IMG/VR virus record: IMGVR_UViG_3300025280_000055
Coordinates: 1 to 43,550 of that record
Strand: one strand, 5' to 3'
Length of the DNA: 43,550 nt
Origin: a virus
Position 1 is the stretch's first letter. Every line of letters starts with the position of its first letter. The notes beneath the pieces are model-generated. The model was not told where the DNA came from. It saw only the letters and a program-made list of their open reading frames with translations, and made no database searches. A program made the translations under genes and the position numbers. Below, in pieces: positions 31,744 through 39,959 of the stretch.

Positions 31744-32256
31744 TTAAACATTATCTATTATAGCTGCTACTATGCATTGTATTTTATTACCTCCGGTACC
31801 TGCTCCCGATTTTTGCCCAGATATACAATGAATATCAGCTACTGTTACACCATTAAATTTTCCATACCAAGATTCATTTGGAGCTATTTCTATCGCATCA
31901 GCTAAATTGTGAGCTGCTGTTCCAGCGTCTAAACATAAATAAACACTATCTGCTGTATTTACTGTTGACCCATCATCTCTATATCCCGTATGTTTTATTA
32001 ATAAAAATTTTACTTTATCTGCTGTTGCAACTGCATGCATTGCTGTTCCAGTGTCTTCACCTGTTGAAGCTCCAAACTGTAAATAAGTATTTGCGGCTAT
32101 TAAGTCGGCATTACTTGTAGTTACATCTGTTAATTTATAATACCAACCTTCTGTCCCATCAACTGGAGTATACTGCATAGTTAATCCACTTAAAGTTTTT
32201 GATATTTCATCTGGCAATATTGTTGCCGATAAAGTCATTGTTGCGCCATCTGCCAT
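31744..32256 (-). CDS. Probable virion decoration/structural protein, 170 aa
   Basis: Beta-rich, threonine- and alanine-rich sequence without charged coil or enzymatic motif: TMTLSATILPDEIS, TYLQFGASTGEDTG, DSVYLCLDAGTAAHNLAD, PNESWYGKFNGVTVADIH. Similar composition is seen in the 160- and 162-residue proteins of this window, suggesting related surface roles. It begins just after a good AAGGAG site. The name is by composition and location only. Confidence 0.6.
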   Translation of the reverse strand: MADGATMTLSATILPDEISKTLSGLTMQYTPVDGTEGWYYKLTDVTTSNADLIAANTYLQFGASTGEDTGTAMHAVATADKVKFLLIKHTGYRDDGSTVNTADSVYLCLDAGTAAHNLADAIEIAPNESWYGKFNGVTVADIHCISGQKSGAGTGGNKIQCIVAAIIDNV

Positions 32257-32265
32257 TACATCTCC

Positions 32266-32661
32266 TTAAATCCTAGGTACACCAAGTTGCCTTACGCCTG
32301 ATTTGCGTAAAGGATATTGGCTATACATTTTTTTAAACATTTGTCTATAATACATAGCTTTTTGCATATCACCTAAATCTTCAAATAATCTAGATTTTAC
32401 ATAACATACCAAGCAAGGAATAAGCCCTTTATCTAAACCAGTTACTGTCATAATATTTTCATCAACATCTTCAATTTCTCCATACTGTTCATGAAAATGA
32501 TATCTTAATCCATTAAGGACTTGATTGCCATTATATGTATCATATTCTCCCGATTTAAGCCCGTTATCTTCATCAGTTTCAGTTATAAGCACAACAATTC
32601 CAAGTTTATCTCCCTCAGTATACCATGCAAAATAATCATTTGGATAATCTATTTTAGCCAT
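32266..32661 (-). CDS. Probable head-tail connector/adaptor protein, 131 aa
   Basis: Mixed alpha/beta protein with YPNDYFAWYTEGDKLGIVVL at the start and a helical, lysine-rich C-terminal half (CYVKSRLFEDLGDMQKAMYYRQMF). The helical region FEDLGDMQKAM..RQMFKKMY is like the C-termini of small podovirus head-completion proteins. Its stop precedes the following ATG by about ten bases and its start overlaps the previous stop by one base. The assignment rests on size and place between the adaptor-like protein and the decoration gene. Confidence 0.5.
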   Translation of the reverse strand: MAKIDYPNDYFAWYTEGDKLGIVVLITETDEDNGLKSGEYDTYNGNQVLNGLRYHFHEQYGEIEDVDENIMTVTGLDKGLIPCLVCYVKSRLFEDLGDMQKAMYYRQMFKKMYSQYPLRKSGVRQLGVPRI

Positions 32662-32945
32662 TATGTATTATCCCCTTTCAATAATAAATGAGGGTCTGTT
32701 AATTTTGGAATCACATTATATCTTCCATTGGTATCCTTTATTTCAACTCTTGTAATATCAATAATATTACCATCAAGATTATATAATCTTTGGTCTTTTT
32801 GTAAATTTTCAGTAAAATTACCTTTTTTAAATTGCCTTGTTGAGCCTATTTCTGTTAAAGCATCATTCATTAATCTCATTATATATTTTTTAGGTTGTCT
32901 CCCAAAAAGATGTTCAATTTCACTAATTAATTCCTTAACTTTCAT
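32661..32945 (-). CDS. Probable small head-tail joining protein, 94 aa
   Basis: Helical N-terminus (KVKELISEIEHLFGRQPKKYIMRLMNDALTEIG, in the two parts KVKELISEIEHLFG and RQPKKYIMRLMNDALTEIG) followed by a beta region (LYNLDGNIIDITRVEIKD). The layout, a helix for docking with a strand pair, resembles small connector proteins, and it sits directly between two other candidates. The family was not recognised with certainty. Confidence 0.5.
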   Translation of the reverse strand: MKVKELISEIEHLFGRQPKKYIMRLMNDALTEIGSTRQFKKGNFTENLQKDQRLYNLDGNIIDITRVEIKDTNGRYNVIPKLTDPHLLLKGDNT

Positions 32946-32946
32946 A

Positions 32947-33723
32947 TTATCCCTCCGAATATTTATCTATAAGTTCTCTAAGTTGTTCTGCTGTTTTTGC
33001 TTGTGATGTCCTTTTAATTCCACCTTCTTTAGATTGCTTAAAAGCTGCTCCAAATTGAGATAAATATAATTGAAGAGATAATTGATAATCCTGTTTTAAA
33101 GAAGTTAACAATGGAACATATATATCCTCATCTTGTTCATTCTGTAATAAATATGTAGCAGCTTTAATAGAGGCACACAACACAATTAAATGGTCAACTT
33201 CATTTGGAATTGCTACAGGAGAAGATTCAGAGTCTGGGTCATAATTTAACGAATTCATATTTAAATAAGAGATTTTTATATATGTGGGGGTGTCATTAAT
33301 GTGTTCTAAATGTGTTGGAAGGGCCTTTACTGTCTGAGCAGAAGATGGGCCATTAAGTCCAACGGTCGCAGGTTGAATATAATATACAGGGTCAGAGATA
33401 GTTGCATATTTAACGCTACTAGACTTCGCAGCCTCGAATGCATCAATATGATTTATTTCCCTGCACTCGAAAATTTTATCTACATTCACAAAGGTAGCAT
33501 CAGTAGAGAAAATAACACCTAAAATTGGCTCAGAAATTGCTTCTCCTGCATATGAAAAAGCAACTGCTGTTTGAGTTGCATATCTAAATTTTTCTGTTCT
33601 TGGTATAGAAGAATAAACCTCTCTTATAGAATCTTGTATCCAATCTTGTATATAAGTTTGAATAGTGGCCCCTGAAGTATCTATGCCCGTTAATGAACTT
33701 ATTCTTGAATCTAATGTCGCCAT
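32947..33723 (-). CDS. Probable tail-tube/adaptor protein, 258 aa
   Basis: Starts with a helical region (SGATIQTYIQDWIQDSIREVYSSIP) and contains a central beta region (YIKISYLNMNSLNYD) and helical C-terminal segment (VDHLIVLCASIKAATYLLQNEQDED), the order of podoviral adaptor (tail tube A/gp4-like) proteins that bind below the portal. A hydrophobic run ASIKAATYLL lies near residue 187. The assignment is by pattern and by its place after the capsid genes. The start codon has only a weak purine site. Confidence 0.5.
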   Translation of the reverse strand: MATLDSRISSLTGIDTSGATIQTYIQDWIQDSIREVYSSIPRTEKFRYATQTAVAFSYAGEAISEPILGVIFSTDATFVNVDKIFECREINHIDAFEAAKSSSVKYATISDPVYYIQPATVGLNGPSSAQTVKALPTHLEHINDTPTYIKISYLNMNSLNYDPDSESSPVAIPNEVDHLIVLCASIKAATYLLQNEQDEDIYVPLLTSLKQDYQLSLQLYLSQFGAAFKQSKEGGIKRTSQAKTAEQLRELIDKYSEG

Positions 33724-33724
33724 C

Positions 33725-33913
33725 TTATTTTCTCATTTTCTCTATAGATTCATCCATAGTTGTAGTGTTAAATTCTAATTTAGTTGTCCCACTCCAAGTT
33801 GTACGCATATTTACATAATTTTTAGTATTATTACGTGTCAATTCAAATTCATGGTCACAAGAATTAGGTTTAATAACCTTTTTACATTTATCACAATAAA
33901 TAAAAATTGCCAT
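33725..33913 (-). CDS. Small CxxC protein, 62 aa
   Basis: One cysteine pair is present near the N-terminus (CDKCKK, residues 7-12) plus a C-H pair (SCDHEF, 18-23), which may bind one zinc ion. The remainder is threonine- and asparagine-rich. It could be a small zinc-ribbon adaptor or a minor virion protein; no family was recognised. Its start overlaps the stop of the preceding gene by one base. Confidence 0.55.
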   Translation of the reverse strand: MAIFIYCDKCKKVIKPNSCDHEFELTRNNTKNYVNMRTTWSGTTKLEFNTTTMDESIEKMRK

Positions 33914-34527
33914 TATTTTACATTCAAATAATAATTTCTTAATTTTTCAAAATGCTCGCTTGAGTCTGGTCTACTCATTGCGTCTTCAAGTAAATTGTTA
34001 AATTTAAGCCATTCTTTAGCAACTGAATCTGCTTTTTCATCGGCCATAGGGCCATGCAAATCAGTTCCCGGTCCATAATGTTTTACGTAATTTACTATTT
34101 GTGAGAGAGTGGAATTTTCTAGAAACTCTATCATTTCATCTGTAACAGAATATTTAGTTGGCATCCCCTGTCGACCCGATTCTTGGGCCATACTTTCTAT
34201 TACACTTTCTGGAATCTCCCCACCATTAACATATTTTCTAATTATTCCTCCACCTTCGTATCCCATTCCTTCCTCAACAGGTGCTTCCATTTCATCAAGA
34301 CCTAAATCTGGAATTTCAACATCAGGAGCAATAGGCTCTCCATATTCAAAATTATCACCCATTGGAGTTGTTGTTTTCCTATCCATTGCATTTGAAGCAG
34401 GATAATTATATTCAAGTTCCCAACTAGGGTTACTGTCAGCTATAGTTGATGCTCTATTTATACCTTCTTCATTATAAGGTTGTCTAGAGACAACATCACC
34501 ACTTACTTTATCTTTTACTGTTGGCAT
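33913..34527 (-). CDS. Hypothetical virion-region protein, 204 aa
   Basis: The start at 34525-34527 was chosen because AAGGAGG lies about seven bases upstream; the in-frame ATG at 34551 overlaps that site and the previous gene. The first 90 residues are polar and proline/glutamate-rich, and likely disordered. Residues about 90-106 (GYEGGGIIRKYVNGGEIPESV) are glycine-rich. The C-terminal half is helical (DEMIEFLENSTLSQIVNYVKHYG, in two segments: DEMIEFLENS, TLSQIVNYVKHYG). It has no known motif. It may be a minor head protein. Confidence 0.6.
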   Translation of the reverse strand: MPTVKDKVSGDVVSRQPYNEEGINRASTIADSNPSWELEYNYPASNAMDRKTTTPMGDNFEYGEPIAPDVEIPDLGLDEMEAPVEEGMGYEGGGIIRKYVNGGEIPESVIESMAQESGRQGMPTKYSVTDEMIEFLENSTLSQIVNYVKHYGPGTDLHGPMADEKADSVAKEWLKFNNLLEDAMSRPDSSEHFEKLRNYYLNVK

Positions 34528-34528
34528 T

Positions 34529-34783
34529 TTAGCCCCTCCTTTTTGCAGCATCTATCACTGGAACAGTATAATTACTATCCTTGCTTTTATGCTTTTTAAC
34601 TATTTCGTAATCATCAGGATTTTGATTTAAAGCTAATAAATTCTCTTTATGCTTTCCTGATGCGTTATTTTTGTTCTTATTAATAATAATTTCACCACCT
34701 TCTGCTTCAATGAGTATTCCTCCTTTAGCATGAGATGAGCCAATCAATTCACCACCTTTTGGATATTTTTTCTTTTTATACAT
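34529..34783 (-). CDS. Small glycine-rich head-region protein with HAKGGI.EAEGGE motif, 84 aa
   Basis: Basic start (MYKKKKYPKGGELIG) followed by SHAKGGILIEAEGGEIIINK (17-36). I have seen this motif in uncharacterised phage structural-cluster proteins, but its role is not known to me; a virion glue-like or maturation role is only a guess. The tail is lysine-rich. It overlaps the stop of the cement-like gene by one base. Confidence 0.6.
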   Translation of the reverse strand: MYKKKKYPKGGELIGSSHAKGGILIEAEGGEIIINKNKNNASGKHKENLLALNQNPDDYEIVKKHKSKDSNYTVPVIDAAKRRG

Positions 34784-35061
34784 TATAAATAATATGCTAT
34801 AACACTACCGCTATCTAACTCAATAGAAGCAAATTGTCCGTAAATAGTTGCGCCTGATGGAATTTTAAAAGTAGCTGGTATAGTTGCTGTTAACCATGTT
34901 ACATCACATTCTGATGTGTCTACTACTGAATCTTCCAAGGCTGTTAATGCAATAAATGGTCCTGTTATTTCAGCTGTTCCATCTATTATAATTGCTCCAT
35001 TTTGCCCTAATTGATGGTTTTGAGCTTCTATTACTGTAAAATTACGTATTCCTTTTGCCAT
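34783..35061 (-). CDS. Probable capsid cement/decoration protein, 92 aa
   Basis: The start at 35059-35061 was chosen for AGGAGG five bases upstream; an in-frame ATG at 35094 overlaps no site. The product is a small beta-rich protein (AIIIDGTAEITGPFIALTAL, then SVVDTSECDVTW, SGATIYGQFASIEL). Size, composition and position after the major capsid gene fit a small surface cement protein. This is inference. Confidence 0.6.
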   Translation of the reverse strand: MAKGIRNFTVIEAQNHQLGQNGAIIIDGTAEITGPFIALTALEDSVVDTSECDVTWLTATIPATFKIPSGATIYGQFASIELDSGSVIAYYL

Positions 35062-35127
35062 TTTTACCTCCTGCCCTAAGCACTGACTATGCATGAATGG
35101 GCTCGTTAAATTTTAAAGTTATGTTAC

Positions 35128-35177
35128 TTGTAGATTCGGGGGTTACCCTTTATACGATAACCCCCATAGTTCTACAA
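35128..35177 (-). promoter_or_regulatory. Strong two-part hairpin between capsid-region genes
   Basis: TTGTAGA (35128-35134) pairs with TCTACAA (35171-35177) and, inside, GGGGGTTA (35138-35145) pairs with TAACCCCC (35158-35165); all 15 base pairs are perfect with a 12-base loop. There is no T-run on either side, so it is not a standard terminator. It lies between a highly expressed capsid-region gene and the next gene, and may act as an RNA-stabilising or processing element. Confidence 0.5.
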
Positions 35178-35219
35178 ACTATTAAGCTTTATTGATTTAG
35201 CTTATTCATTACCTATACA

Positions 35220-35708
35220 TTAAGAGAATATATGAGTTGCTGTGCCATCACCAAATGTGTCGCCACTAAGAACCCATTTAGATTCTGATATGCATTGGAA
35301 TTTTACCATACCACCGATAAATCTTCCATCTGAATCTGCATCCATTGTAAGAATGTAGTCAGCTGCTGCTGGGAAATTCCAGCCATCAGTATCTATATTT
35401 TCATTTAACGCTTTAACAGTTCCAAGATGGTCCTTATCATGTATTGCAACAGCACCTTGATAAGTATCTGCACTTGAAGCAGCTGTTATTGTTAATGTAC
35501 CAGTAAAGGTAGTCCCTATATGAAACTCATATACTAAACCAGCCTCTGCAGCTGGAAGAGTAATTGCTATTCCTGCTGCTAGATTTAAATCATAAACTGT
35601 ACCTGAATCTGCTGCTAACACAGTATATGTTGCAACATCAATATTTACAATTTTTTGATTAGTTTCACCATAGTCACCACTATTTGAATTTAATCTATCA
35701 CTTCTCAT
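35220..35708 (-). CDS. Probable capsid decoration/head fibre protein, 162 aa
   Basis: Beta-rich with alanine/threonine-rich strands: NLAAGIAITLPAAEAGLVYEFHIG, FTGTLTITAASSADTYQ. It sits immediately downstream of the major capsid gene and has AAGGAGG before the start. Such proteins, of about 160 residues after the capsid gene, often decorate the shell. No enzyme motif. The call is from composition and context. It is followed by a long hairpin and a 158-base gap without a gene. Confidence 0.6.
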   Translation of the reverse strand: MRSDRLNSNSGDYGETNQKIVNIDVATYTVLAADSGTVYDLNLAAGIAITLPAAEAGLVYEFHIGTTFTGTLTITAASSADTYQGAVAIHDKDHLGTVKALNENIDTDGWNFPAAADYILTMDADSDGRFIGGMVKFQCISESKWVLSGDTFGDGTATHIFS

Positions 35709-35719
35709 TCATAACCTCC

Positions 35720-37105
35720 TTAAATCGCTTCAAAGTTGTACAAACAATGTGATTCTGGAAGAGTTATTTCAAGACCTGCTTCTGTAAGAATCATGTCTTT
35801 ACGTAAATCTTCATCTGCTTGTTGTACGTTTGTTATAATGTGAGTATCACGATTTATACCATTTCCTACAAGAGGTCTATAACTGACTTTACTCATGTCA
35901 ACTATAGCCATGTAAGAATTAGAAAAACCTCTAAATAAAGGTTCTCTAACTAAGTTTAAATCGCCGTGAATAGTATTAATTGCAAGTAGCTTATGTCCAT
36001 AAGAACCGTTCACATACTCTTTATCAATATTATATTGTTGGTATGTGTTAGCATCATTAGTTTCTTTAATTAAACCACCTGCTCCGAATTTATTAAATAA
36101 ACTCATTACAGGAAGTCCAGCTAAAGCTAATTTAGCAGATGAACCTCCACGAGCTGGGTCATATATAACTTCAAAATCAGTAAGAAGTCTATCATAAGTA
36201 AACTCCCCTTCTGCTAAAGTTCTATTATATGAAACTCCGGGAGAATATGATAAATTCCCATCTCCAGAAGTAGGGGCAGAATTAGCAACTATGTGCCCTA
36301 CCATTCCTTCTGAATATTGAATTCCATCTACTCTTGCTCGTTGTCCAAAAAGCATAGCTCTTTCTATATCTACTTTATGCTCTCTTAGTTTTAAGTTCCA
36401 GATTCGTTGCCATTCATTTGCATATCCTCTGTAATTTGTCGCAATTGCAGTATTCGTCATTTCTGCGGCCGTTTTAAAGATTTGAGTATAACCGAAGTCA
36501 TCATCTAATCCTTTTGACCAAACATCAGGAGAACCAGTACCTTCTTCAAAAGAAGTACCTATAACTTGACATTCATTATTATTTGATAGAACATTATACC
36601 CTGTACTAAAATCAGAACTTGGTAATGATACTATCCTACCTGTGAATGTATTTGAACTTCCTGCGTCAGTCACAGCACTATCAACTCTAACTGTTACATA
36701 AGCATTTCCAATCGCAGCGTCTAAAACTTGAACTGCGAAAACCATACCCTTTTGAAGCCAATTAACATCAGTTGCACTACCAGAAGAACTATCATCAACA
36801 GTAAACGCATATTGTAGACCAGCTGTTACAGCTGATTCTCCATTTACGTGTGCTGCTAATTGAAAAGTTCTAGTAGTCCAATCGATTTTTGACCGATTCT
36901 CTAAGAATCTAAAAACAGGGTCGGTTGTCGATGCTTTCGACATCTTACTTAAATATACAAAAAATGGAGACTCGTCTGGTGATAATTCAGCAACTCTATC
37001 GCCAAAGTCATATAAACGTCTTTGGTCAGGGGCTTGGCCTACGCCAGCCGTAGTGGCTGCTGCTGTAATGTCAGAACTTTTAAGTTGTCCCGCTGTAATT
37101 GCCAT
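35720..37105 (-). CDS. Major capsid protein, 461 aa
   Basis: GGAG lies six bases before the ATG. The position after scaffold and portal, the length and the sequence (DESPFFVYLSKMSKAST, VDIERAMLFGQRARVDG, LTEAGLEITLPESHCLYNF) fit a HK97-fold major head protein. It is the most likely shell protein of the virion, and there is no other gene of that type. Its N-terminal arm lacks an obvious protease cleavage site, so maturation may use no cleavage or another route. The fold itself cannot be seen by eye. Confidence 0.85.
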   Translation of the reverse strand: MAITAGQLKSSDITAAATTAGVGQAPDQRRLYDFGDRVAELSPDESPFFVYLSKMSKASTTDPVFRFLENRSKIDWTTRTFQLAAHVNGESAVTAGLQYAFTVDDSSSGSATDVNWLQKGMVFAVQVLDAAIGNAYVTVRVDSAVTDAGSSNTFTGRIVSLPSSDFSTGYNVLSNNNECQVIGTSFEEGTGSPDVWSKGLDDDFGYTQIFKTAAEMTNTAIATNYRGYANEWQRIWNLKLREHKVDIERAMLFGQRARVDGIQYSEGMVGHIVANSAPTSGDGNLSYSPGVSYNRTLAEGEFTYDRLLTDFEVIYDPARGGSSAKLALAGLPVMSLFNKFGAGGLIKETNDANTYQQYNIDKEYVNGSYGHKLLAINTIHGDLNLVREPLFRGFSNSYMAIVDMSKVSYRPLVGNGINRDTHIITNVQQADEDLRKDMILTEAGLEITLPESHCLYNFEAI

Positions 37106-37168
37106 ATCGACACTCCAAATTTAACCCTCTATCAACTGTATAAACCTTCAAGTAGGGCTGTTATTTAA

Positions 37169-37861
37169 TTAAAACTTGTTATTGTCGCTGGCGCCCATAA
37201 TCCCTTTCCACATAGTTTCATCGTCTGAATCAGTTTGTGGTGTTTGACCATTTAGAATACCTCCAGTAGTTGGACTACTTTGAGTTGTTCTAACATTTTC
37301 AAGAGGGCTTTCAGCGTCAGCTGCCGTAAAAGCTCGATACATTTTAAGAATACCATCAATACCATATTCAGAAGGGTCTTTGTCAGCAAACTCAATAAAG
37401 CCATTGATTTCTTCAGGCGACATTCCACGAGACTGTAATTCGCCTCTGAGTTTAGTCATAGACTGTTCCTGTTCTAATCGTGCTGTTTGAGCACCAACTT
37501 GTTGATTCACTTTTGAATTTATAGTACTTTCAAGTTCTTGTTCTCGAAACTTAAACGAGTCAGACTTTGGGTCATTATAGGCTTCCCATGGGTCAAAATC
37601 TTTAGGTCTTTCAACCTTTGGTACTTGATTGGCATTTGGCTTTCCAGATAACTTTCCCTTGATATCTTCAACGATATCAGGTCTAGCCTGAAGAACTTTG
37701 CCAAGTTTCTCATACTGTTTAAGATTTTTATTTTCCTCAAAGAGTTTATCCTTTTCAGACTGAAAATATTTCGCCTGACTTTGCCAAGAATTCTCTTGTT
37801 GGTCTCCACCTTCGTCTTGCCCTGTGATTTGACCTTGGTTATCAAGATTTTCACTATTCAT
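37169..37861 (-). CDS. Scaffolding protein, 230 aa
   Basis: AAAGGAG before the ATG. The sequence is very acidic, glutamine-rich and coiled-coil-like (QAKYFQSEKDKLFEENKNLK near residues 29-48), and carries no membrane segment or enzymatic motif. Between the portal and the major capsid gene this is the typical place for the scaffold that templates the procapsid. The C-terminus is polar and flexible (TTGGILNGQTPQTDSDDETM). Its assignment is by context and composition. Confidence 0.75.
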   Translation of the reverse strand: MNSENLDNQGQITGQDEGGDQQENSWQSQAKYFQSEKDKLFEENKNLKQYEKLGKVLQARPDIVEDIKGKLSGKPNANQVPKVERPKDFDPWEAYNDPKSDSFKFREQELESTINSKVNQQVGAQTARLEQEQSMTKLRGELQSRGMSPEEINGFIEFADKDPSEYGIDGILKMYRAFTAADAESPLENVRTTQSSPTTGGILNGQTPQTDSDDETMWKGIMGASDNNKF

Positions 37862-37902
37862 TTTTTTCTCCTTTTTGATGTCTTTTGTTCAGTTTGACTA
37901 CG

Positions 37903-39915
37903 CTATTTTTTTGCTTTGTCGTCTTCGATAGCATGTTTACGTAATCTCTGTTGTTCTAGTTTCACCGCATCATTCAGTCTACCGACTTGAATTTTTGAGT
38001 TGGCCTTTTGGCCTAATTCTACTTCTTTTAATCTTCCTTTAAACTTTTCTACCTCAACTTTTTGGTTAGATTGCACAGTTTCTCTTTGAGCTGTTTGTAA
38101 ATCTCCAGAAAGGTTTTTAATTTGTTCTTCAGCTTGTTGTAGCATATTTTGTAATTTAGCCATTTCATCTGTCCTTTGTAATACTCCTGCCTTATCAAAT
38201 ATTTCTGTTTTCTTAAGCGCTTCAAATCTATCAATCATACCTGCTTGATATGCTTGCATATAAATTTCCCATTCACCCCATTTATTTGAAGGCATTGTTG
38301 AGTTCCCTATTACACGAACATCAAATTGACCTACAGTTAAATCATTTTCAATAGCTTGCAATTCTTGGTTTTTATCATCATATAATCTTTTATTGACAGT
38401 ATATTCTGTTAAGTCATTATTAGGTTGCACAATTCTAAATGTTTTTTCAAAATTATAGTGAGATTTAGATAAATTATAAATACACCTACCTAACCTTCTT
38501 AAACTTCCTTCTATGTCTCTTAATTTAGAACGACTTCTTCTTTGCCCTAAATCTTCCATCATCATTGTAGCAGAATAAGTTCTAGGCGCTGCTTCGCTTT
38601 GCCCTTGCATCATTTCAAATATACCCATATTTAAATCAATATATCTCTCAATAAGTTGTGGTAATTGCATTATTGAGGAAGCTAAAGGCTGAGGCGAAGG
38701 AAAATGTGGTTCCCCAAAAGACGGGTCATATTCTATGGTAGCGTTAGGATTTGCCCAATCTCTTTCTAACTCTTCTATATCATGGACACTTCCTTGTGGA
38801 ATTAAGAGTTTGAGTCCAGAACTTGCTTGTGCGTGTGATGTGATAAGTGACACCACCTTATTGAGGAACCTTTGAAAATCTTTATTCTTTCTAACATCAC
38901 TCATTGGATATGGAGTGTTAGTCCATATATTAGGAACAGGAACTATAGGAAATATATCTGTTTCCAATATTTTTTCATATAGCACTATTTGTCCTAAAAT
39001 GCATGTTAATTTAATTCTTGTTTGAGGTATTTCAACAAAATCAATTAATTTTAATTTAATTTTTCTTTTTACAATAGGGTCGTTAATAAATTCTTGAAAC
39101 TTTTCAGGTGATATAATTGTTTGTTGCCCAGTCTCTGAATTGGCTATACGATAATAATTAACCTTTATTTTTGAATAATACTCAATAAGTCTATACTTTT
39201 CAGCTCCTGCACCAAAATCATAATCTTTAACTACATCAGGAGTATAACTTCCTTTTGTTCTTGAATTGCCAGCGCTAGGGTAATCATCATCATCTAATTC
39301 AGATTCTATAGAGTCAATTAAAGGTTTATCTTCTCCTTCAGGTATTTCAAGTAATTCAGGATATAAATCACCTAATTGAAACTTTGTAAATATTGTAGAT
39401 ACCATAATACCCGAAGCATCATCAAAATATCTATGTCTAGCATTAGGGTCAACAGCTACTCTGAAAGGATTTAAATGAGTAAACTTAACTTCTCCACGAC
39501 CATAATCAGATTCTTTATCTACATATGCATAAAAATACCCAAGACCCGTAACAGCATAATCATGTATGACTTGCTTAAAAGTTTCGTCTCCATCAGATAT
39601 ATCCCATATATATTCAAGTATAGTTTGCCATACTTTTGAAACTCTTACATCAGAATCTTCTCTTGCAATAGCAGAGAATTTAGGGGGCTTTGAAGTAACA
39701 ATAGCTTTAAACTGCTCTATAGCAGAATAAAGCCTATCCATTGGAACAGAAGTCTGATTCCTTGTTTGAAGTTCGTCTAATTCGTCAGCAGAAAAATGAT
39801 TGCCGAGATAAAAATCTATATCATTTCGTGCATCAGTATCCCAATCTTTACGTGCATCAGTCCACCTTCTGTACAATTCTTTTATATATTTTACTGTACT
39901 ATCTTCTTTAATCAT
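37903..39915 (-). CDS. Portal protein, 670 aa
   Basis: The N-terminal half fits a P22-like portal protein (KELYRRWTDARKDW, SVPMDRLYSAIEQFKAIV, HLNPFRVAVDPNARHRYFDD). The last 88 residues (583-670) are a helical coiled-coil tail rich in Q, K and E, as in other podoviral portals. It forms the dodecameric ring through which DNA enters and leaves. The position directly after the large terminase and before the scaffold supports this. The ribosome site is weak (TTAGG). Confidence 0.88.
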   Translation of the reverse strand: MIKEDSTVKYIKELYRRWTDARKDWDTDARNDIDFYLGNHFSADELDELQTRNQTSVPMDRLYSAIEQFKAIVTSKPPKFSAIAREDSDVRVSKVWQTILEYIWDISDGDETFKQVIHDYAVTGLGYFYAYVDKESDYGRGEVKFTHLNPFRVAVDPNARHRYFDDASGIMVSTIFTKFQLGDLYPELLEIPEGEDKPLIDSIESELDDDDYPSAGNSRTKGSYTPDVVKDYDFGAGAEKYRLIEYYSKIKVNYYRIANSETGQQTIISPEKFQEFINDPIVKRKIKLKLIDFVEIPQTRIKLTCILGQIVLYEKILETDIFPIVPVPNIWTNTPYPMSDVRKNKDFQRFLNKVVSLITSHAQASSGLKLLIPQGSVHDIEELERDWANPNATIEYDPSFGEPHFPSPQPLASSIMQLPQLIERYIDLNMGIFEMMQGQSEAAPRTYSATMMMEDLGQRRSRSKLRDIEGSLRRLGRCIYNLSKSHYNFEKTFRIVQPNNDLTEYTVNKRLYDDKNQELQAIENDLTVGQFDVRVIGNSTMPSNKWGEWEIYMQAYQAGMIDRFEALKKTEIFDKAGVLQRTDEMAKLQNMLQQAEEQIKNLSGDLQTAQRETVQSNQKVEVEKFKGRLKEVELGQKANSKIQVGRLNDAVKLEQQRLRKHAIEDDKAKK

Positions 39916-39959
39916 GCCTAATAATATAAAAAACTATTTGCCTAAAAACTAATAATATA

